From: a virus
DNA length: 30,850 bases
IMG/VR virus record: IMGVR_UViG_3300046167_000336
Coordinates: 1-30,850 of that record
Reading direction: 5' to 3' (one strand)
Shown: positions 27,414-30,850 of the stretch, one piece after another
How the letters are laid out: the number at the start of each line of letters is the position of its first letter
Numbering within the stretch: the stretch's first letter is position 1
Translations under genes and position numbers: made by a program
Notes under the pieces: model-generated
What the model was told of the DNA's origin: nothing
Database searches by the model: none
The model's input: the letters and a program-made list of their open reading frames with translations, nothing else

Positions 27414-29200
27414 TGGACAATTTACATATTTTAAATTTATCTAACTATAATAGACCAGTTATAAATGAAAATAAAAATAAAGATTGGATAAATTATGGTG
27501 AAGATAACAACTACTATCAATATATCATAGATAGATATAACGGTAGTGCTACAAATAATGCTATTATAAATGGTGTTGTAAATATGATTTATGGTAAAGG
27601 TTTGGATGCTAGTGATTCGAACAGAAAACCTGATGAGTATGCACAAATGAAATCTATTTTTAAGAATTTAGATATTAGAAAGACTTGTCAAGATCTTAAA
27701 CTTTTAGGCGAAGCAAGTATGCAGGTTATTTATAAAAATGGTAAAGTAATAAAAGCAGAACATTTTCCAAGACAAACTTTAAGGGCTGAAAAATGTAATG
27801 ATAAAGGTGAAATAGAAGCTTATTATTATCATCATGATTGGAGTAAAATAAGGCCTTCAGAGCAACCAGAAAGAATTCCTAACTTTAAATTTGGTAATAA
27901 AAAACAATCTGAAATTATAATCATAAAAAGATATGTTTCAGGCTATGATTATTATGCTCCTGTAGATTACCAAGGAGGATTAGCTTACGCTGAACTAGAA
28001 GAAGAAGTAGCTGACTATTTAATTAATGAGGTCCAGTGTGGTTTCTCAGGTACTAAAGTAGTAAACTTTAATAACGGTGTTCCTGATAGAGAGAAACAAT
28101 TACAAGTAAAATCAGATGTTTTAAATAAACTAACTGGTAGTCAAGGTGAAAAAGTAATTGTAGCTTTTAATAATAACGCTGAAAGCAAAACGACAATAGA
28201 TGATATTCCTTTAAATGATGCACCACAGCACTATGAATATTTGTCTAATGAATGTATTAAGAAATTAATAATATCTCATAGGATTACATCTCCTTTGTTA
28301 TTAGGTATTAAAGACGGTAATAGCGGATTAGGAAATAATGCTGATGAAATAAAAACAGCTTCTTTATTGTTTGATAATATAGTAATTAAAAACTATCAAG
28401 AATTATTAATAGATTCTTTTGATGAAATTTTATCTATAAATGATATATCTTTAAACTTATATTTTAAAACTTTACAACCACTTGAATTTACTGAAGTTGA
28501 AGAGATAGAAGATGATGAAACAAAAGAACAAGAAACAGGCGTTAAAATGTCTTCAGACACTTCTAATGAGCTTTCTGATGATACTGCTAATGATATATTA
28601 GAAAATTTAAATGGCGAGCAGATAAATGATGAATGGGAACTAGTAGATGAAAGAGAATATTCAGATGAAAATTCAGATGTAGAAACTTGGGCAAACGAAT
28701 TAATAGAAGAGAAAAAAAGTTTACTTAAGAAAATAGCAATGGCTATTCCTAATTTAAAAAAAGGTAAAGGTGATTTTTCTGTATTAGATAAAAGTTTTTA
28801 TAAAGTAAGATATAAATATGCTGAAAAATATTCAAGCGGTGGTAATTCTAGAGATTTTTGTAAAGCTTTAATGAGTAGAAACATGGTTTATAGAATAGAA
28901 GATATTGATGCTGCTTCTAAAAAAGGAGTTAATAAATCTTTTGGACATAAAGGAAAAGCATATGATCTTTTTAGATTTAAAGGAGGAGTTAGTTGCGGTC
29001 ATTACTGGAGTCAACAACTATATAGATTGAAAAAGAAAACAAATGGTAAATATATAGAAAAATCAGATAAAATAAAAGATTTTGTAGAAGTGGATAGTAT
29101 ACCGAAAACATACGAAGGAAAACCAAGAGGTTGGAAAGATGCTAAAACTGCCCCTAAAGATATGGACAATGACGGTCATCATCCAAATTATAAAAAGTAA
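27413..29200 (+). CDS. Portal protein with C-terminal extension
   Basis: The first ~370 residues of this 595-residue protein read as a portal. NYGEDNNYYQYIIDRYNGSA and INGVVNMIYGKGLD start the clip and stem region. KLLGEASMQVIYKNGKVIKA and KIRPSEQPERIPNFKFGNKK follow. LNDAPQHYEYLSNECIKKLI, SHRITSPLLLGIKDGNSGLG and NNADEIKTASLLFDNIVIKN match the typical end of SPP1/HK97-like portals. From about 375 an acidic linker leads to an extra domain (FYKVRYKYAEKY, SRDFCKALMSRNMVYRIEDI, GGVSCGHYWSQQLYRLKKK) with Cys/His residues. That C-terminal module occurs in head proteins of related phages; its function is unknown. The portal forms the DNA channel in the head. Confidence 0.85.
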   Translation: MDNLHILNLSNYNRPVINENKNKDWINYGEDNNYYQYIIDRYNGSATNNAIINGVVNMIYGKGLDASDSNRKPDEYAQMKSIFKNLDIRKTCQDLKLLGEASMQVIYKNGKVIKAEHFPRQTLRAEKCNDKGEIEAYYYHHDWSKIRPSEQPERIPNFKFGNKKQSEIIIIKRYVSGYDYYAPVDYQGGLAYAELEEEVADYLINEVQCGFSGTKVVNFNNGVPDREKQLQVKSDVLNKLTGSQGEKVIVAFNNNAESKTTIDDIPLNDAPQHYEYLSNECIKKLIISHRITSPLLLGIKDGNSGLGNNADEIKTASLLFDNIVIKNYQELLIDSFDEILSINDISLNLYFKTLQPLEFTEVEEIEDDETKEQETGVKMSSDTSNELSDDTANDILENLNGEQINDEWELVDEREYSDENSDVETWANELIEEKKSLLKKIAMAIPNLKKGKGDFSVLDKSFYKVRYKYAEKYSSGGNSRDFCKALMSRNMVYRIEDIDAASKKGVNKSFGHKGKAYDLFRFKGGVSCGHYWSQQLYRLKKKTNGKYIEKSDKIKDFVEVDSIPKTYEGKPRGWKDAKTAPKDMDNDGHHPNYKK

Positions 29201-29202
29201 TT

Positions 29203-29706
29203 ATGGCACAAGCATTATTTATAACAAGAAACGATTTAGTAAAGTATACTGCTGTTAACGGGAATGTTGACACGGATAAATTTATACAATTTATCAAAAT
29301 CTCACAAGACATACATATTCAAAATTATTTAGGTAGTAATCTATTTAATAAAATAAGTGATGATATTATAGCCGACAATTTAGCAGGTGATTATTTAACT
29401 TTAGTGAACGACTATGTTAAGCCTATGGTTATACATTGGGCTATGGTAGAATATTTACCTTTTGCTAGTTATAGTATAGCTAATAAAGGTATATATAAAA
29501 GTACGAGCGAAAATGCTAGTGCAGTAGATAAAAACGAAATAGATTTTTTAATAGAAAAATCAAGAAATTTAGCTCAATATTATACTGACAGATTTATTAG
29601 TTATATGCAATTTAATGCACCTAGTAAGTTTAATGAATATTATACTAATTCAAACCAGGATGTTTATCCTGATAAAGATGCTAGTTTTGAAGGATGGGTA
29701 TTATAA
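29203..29706 (+). CDS. Head-tail connector / adaptor (DUF6712-like)
   Basis: The 167-residue helical protein follows the portal by two bases. It begins AQALFITRNDLVKYTAVNGN, then VDTDKFIQFIKISQDIHIQN, YLGSNLFNKISDDII and a C-terminal helix bundle (SRNLAQYYTDRFISYMQFNA). The N-terminal I-T-R-x-D-L-x-K-Y and LG-x-x-L-x-x-K-I pattern resembles gp6-like adaptors and the DUF6712 proteins of Bacteroidetes phages, which sit under the portal ring. Position after the portal supports this. The last 13 nt overlap the next small ORF. Confidence 0.7.
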   Translation: MAQALFITRNDLVKYTAVNGNVDTDKFIQFIKISQDIHIQNYLGSNLFNKISDDIIADNLAGDYLTLVNDYVKPMVIHWAMVEYLPFASYSIANKGIYKSTSENASAVDKNEIDFLIEKSRNLAQYYTDRFISYMQFNAPSKFNEYYTNSNQDVYPDKDASFEGWVL

Positions 29707-29810
29707 AAAAAACTTATAAGCCAAAGGCAGAAAATATAAAGAAATTATTAACTTATTTAAAAAGCAATAATGGCTACATTAACAAGCACGAAAATAAAAA
29801 ACACTTATGA
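29694..29810 (+). CDS. 38-residue basic peptide between connector and fibre
   Basis: A short ORF starts inside the connector gene and overlaps the fibre start by 41 nt. It encodes MGIIKKTYKPKAENIKKLLT, then YLKSNNGYINKHENKKHL. The first half looks like a genuine basic helix. The last 13 residues overlap fibre codons and may be constrained by them. It could be a coupled leader peptide or a small structural protein. It fills the only gap between connector and fibre. Confidence 0.45.
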   Translation: MGIIKKTYKPKAENIKKLLTYLKSNNGYINKHENKKHL

Positions 29811-30850
29811 TGCGTTATTAAAGTCAATAGACAATGATGCAATAGGTTCTACAGCAAAACAAATAACAGACGGTTTAGGAAATACAACGCCATTATACGT
29901 ATCAACAACTCAAGTGGGTATAGGAGTTACTCCAGAATCAGGATTAAATCTACACGTTTACGGAGATGCAAAAATAGGAAGCAATTTAACTGTAATAGGA
30001 AACCTAGTAGTTGAAGGAAGCACAACAACTGTAGGAACTGACACACTAACAGTAAAAGACCCATTAATCGTACTAGCTAACAATAACACTTCAACAGACG
30101 CAGTAGATATAGGTTTTTATGGCAAATACACACCTGCAGGTACCACACTATACTCTGGACTGTTTAGAGAAGCTTTAACAGGCAAATACAGGTTATTTAA
30201 AGGATTACAAATAGAACCAACAACTACTGTAAGTATATCAGGTACAGGATATGATAAAGCAGATTTAGTTATAGGTAACATAGAAACAAATGGAGTGGTA
30301 GAAGATTCTTCATTATTTACTTTTAGTAAAGATATTTTAATTAATAAAGCAGGGACTACTAAATTAACGATAGACAATGTAACGCAAAACAAGTCAATAG
30401 AGCTAGAATGTACATCTTTAAATAATGTGCTTAATGCTGAGGGTGATATGATATTTTCATCTGGTAGCCCTATATTTAAATATACTAGTAGCAGCTTTGA
30501 AGTTTTAAATGTTGATTCAACTTTTGGAGGAGACATAACAGTAAGCACAGGCACAGAGGGAGGTGCTATTTTTCTTGGTAGTTCTGGAAGTATATTTAGT
30601 GAAGAGGGTATTACTTTTAAAGATAGTGATACTACAATTCAAAACGTAGTTGCAGGAGGTGACATTGTATTTAAAACAAAAACTGGTGCAGGAAGTGAAA
30701 ACACACATCTTACTTTGTTTGAAAATAACACATCTAGTTTTGGCGGTCAGGTTACTATTCCTTTAACTCCGAGTGCAAATACAGATGCAGCATCAAAAGG
30801 GTATGTAGACACTCAGGTTGGAGCAAACAATGAGCTTTCTGAGGTTTTAG
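29770..30850 (+). CDS. Tail fibre / receptor-binding protein, N-terminal part (continues at base 1)
   Basis: The frame opens at ATG 29770 (MATLTSTKIKNTYDALLKS) and has no stop to the window edge, giving 360 codons plus one base. Those codons read as low-complexity, Ser/Thr/Gly/Asn-rich beta-structured sequence of phage fibres, with an early VGIG motif (about residue 57) and, near the edge, the fibre-typical stretch SANTDAASKGYVD. The last base plus bases 1-2 form GCT (Ala) and the frame then continues at base 3, giving ...NNELSEVL-A-NGNITDGTD... across the junction. I infer one gene split by linearisation of a circular genome. It follows the connector gene and a small ORF that it overlaps, which suits the last gene of the structural operon. 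The N-terminal part should attach to the tail. The fibre class is fairly sure; receptor and attachment partner are unknown. Confidence 0.85.
   Translation, partial: MATLTSTKIKNTYDALLKSIDNDAIGSTAKQITDGLGNTTPLYVSTTQVGIGVTPESGLNLHVYGDAKIGSNLTVIGNLVVEGSTTTVGTDTLTVKDPLIVLANNNTSTDAVDIGFYGKYTPAGTTLYSGLFREALTGKYRLFKGLQIEPTTTVSISGTGYDKADLVIGNIETNGVVEDSSLFTFSKDILINKAGTTKLTIDNVTQNKSIELECTSLNNVLNAEGDMIFSSGSPIFKYTSSSFEVLNVDSTFGGDITVSTGTEGGAIFLGSSGSIFSEEGITFKDSDTTIQNVVAGGDIVFKTKTGAGSENTHLTLFENNTSSFGGQVTIPLTPSANTDAASKGYVDTQVGANNELSEVL

Noticed and set aside
30117-30554. 145-residue open frame on the minus strand
   Set aside because: It lies fully antisense to the fibre gene, has no leader or neighbour on that strand, and the translation looks like a shadow of the Ser/Thr-rich fibre codons.
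1-30850. CRISPR array, tRNA, rRNA, integrase, lysogeny repressor or insertion sequence
   Set aside because: I looked for spaced repeats, cloverleaf sequences and the relevant protein motifs and saw none.

Overview
The window reads as one complete, circularly permuted genome of an AT-rich tailed phage (probably a siphophage) of a Bacteroidetes host, most likely a marine flavobacterium. Evidence for completeness: the coding frame that starts at 29770 and runs off the right edge continues without a gap or stop into the frame that is already open at base 1. The last base of the window plus bases 1-2 make the missing codon. The linear ends are therefore probably an arbitrary cut inside the tail-fibre gene of a 30,850-bp circle. 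Evidence for the host: starts sit behind A/T-rich leaders rather than Shine-Dalgarno sequences, several promoters resemble the Bacteroidetes -33 TTG / -7 TAnnTTTG pattern, and many proteins look like those of marine flavobacterial phages. This last point is recall, not a search.

Every supported gene is on the + strand and genes are packed tightly, often with TAATG or ATGA overlaps. Going round the circle: (1) 29770-30850 plus 1-2214, a chaperone-tipped (peptidase S74) tail fibre with an apparent +1 frameshift near 1580. (2) 2248-4045, a lysis module with an amidase, a 3TM-type holin and several very small membrane proteins. (3) 4046-4216, the longest non-coding stretch, with a 71-nt polypyrimidine tract. 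(4) 4217-7721, recombination and replication: a NinG-like nuclease, an ERF annealing protein, a small protein with an SSB-like acidic tip, a DnaB-like ATPase and a sigma-like regulator. (5) 7797-12031, a nucleotide and DNA-modification operon: a DUF6378-like protein, an SGNH-like protein, an amino-acid:DNA-transferase-like helical protein, a fold-type-II PLP enzyme, a thymidylate-synthase-fold dNMP hydroxymethylase-like enzyme and a MazG-like pyrophosphohydrolase. (6) 12033-13760, a RecE/PD-(D/E)XK nuclease and a DnaA-domain-IV-like protein. (7) 13813-15212, terminase. (8) 15288-16165, small unknown ORFs. (9) 16206-29810, morphogenesis: a tail-assembly chaperone with a predicted -1 frameshift, neck and tail proteins, tape measure, XkdF-like protease, scaffold, capsid, tail tube, portal and connector.

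The strongest candidate for an undescribed system is the 8.4-12.0 kb operon. It would make a hydroxymethylated pyrimidine and then decorate it in DNA with an amino-acid-derived group. Its synthase-like enzyme carries Asp where thymidylate synthase has the dUMP-selecting Asn, as in T4 dCMP hydroxymethylase, so cytosine may be the modified base. The second strong signal is the in-frame T_TTT_TTT slippery site at 16679-16685, which joins two overlapping reading frames in the manner of lambda G/GT.

No integrase, repressor, tRNA, rRNA, CRISPR array or transposon was recognised, so the phage looks virulent. All family assignments come from reading motifs by eye; no database search was run.
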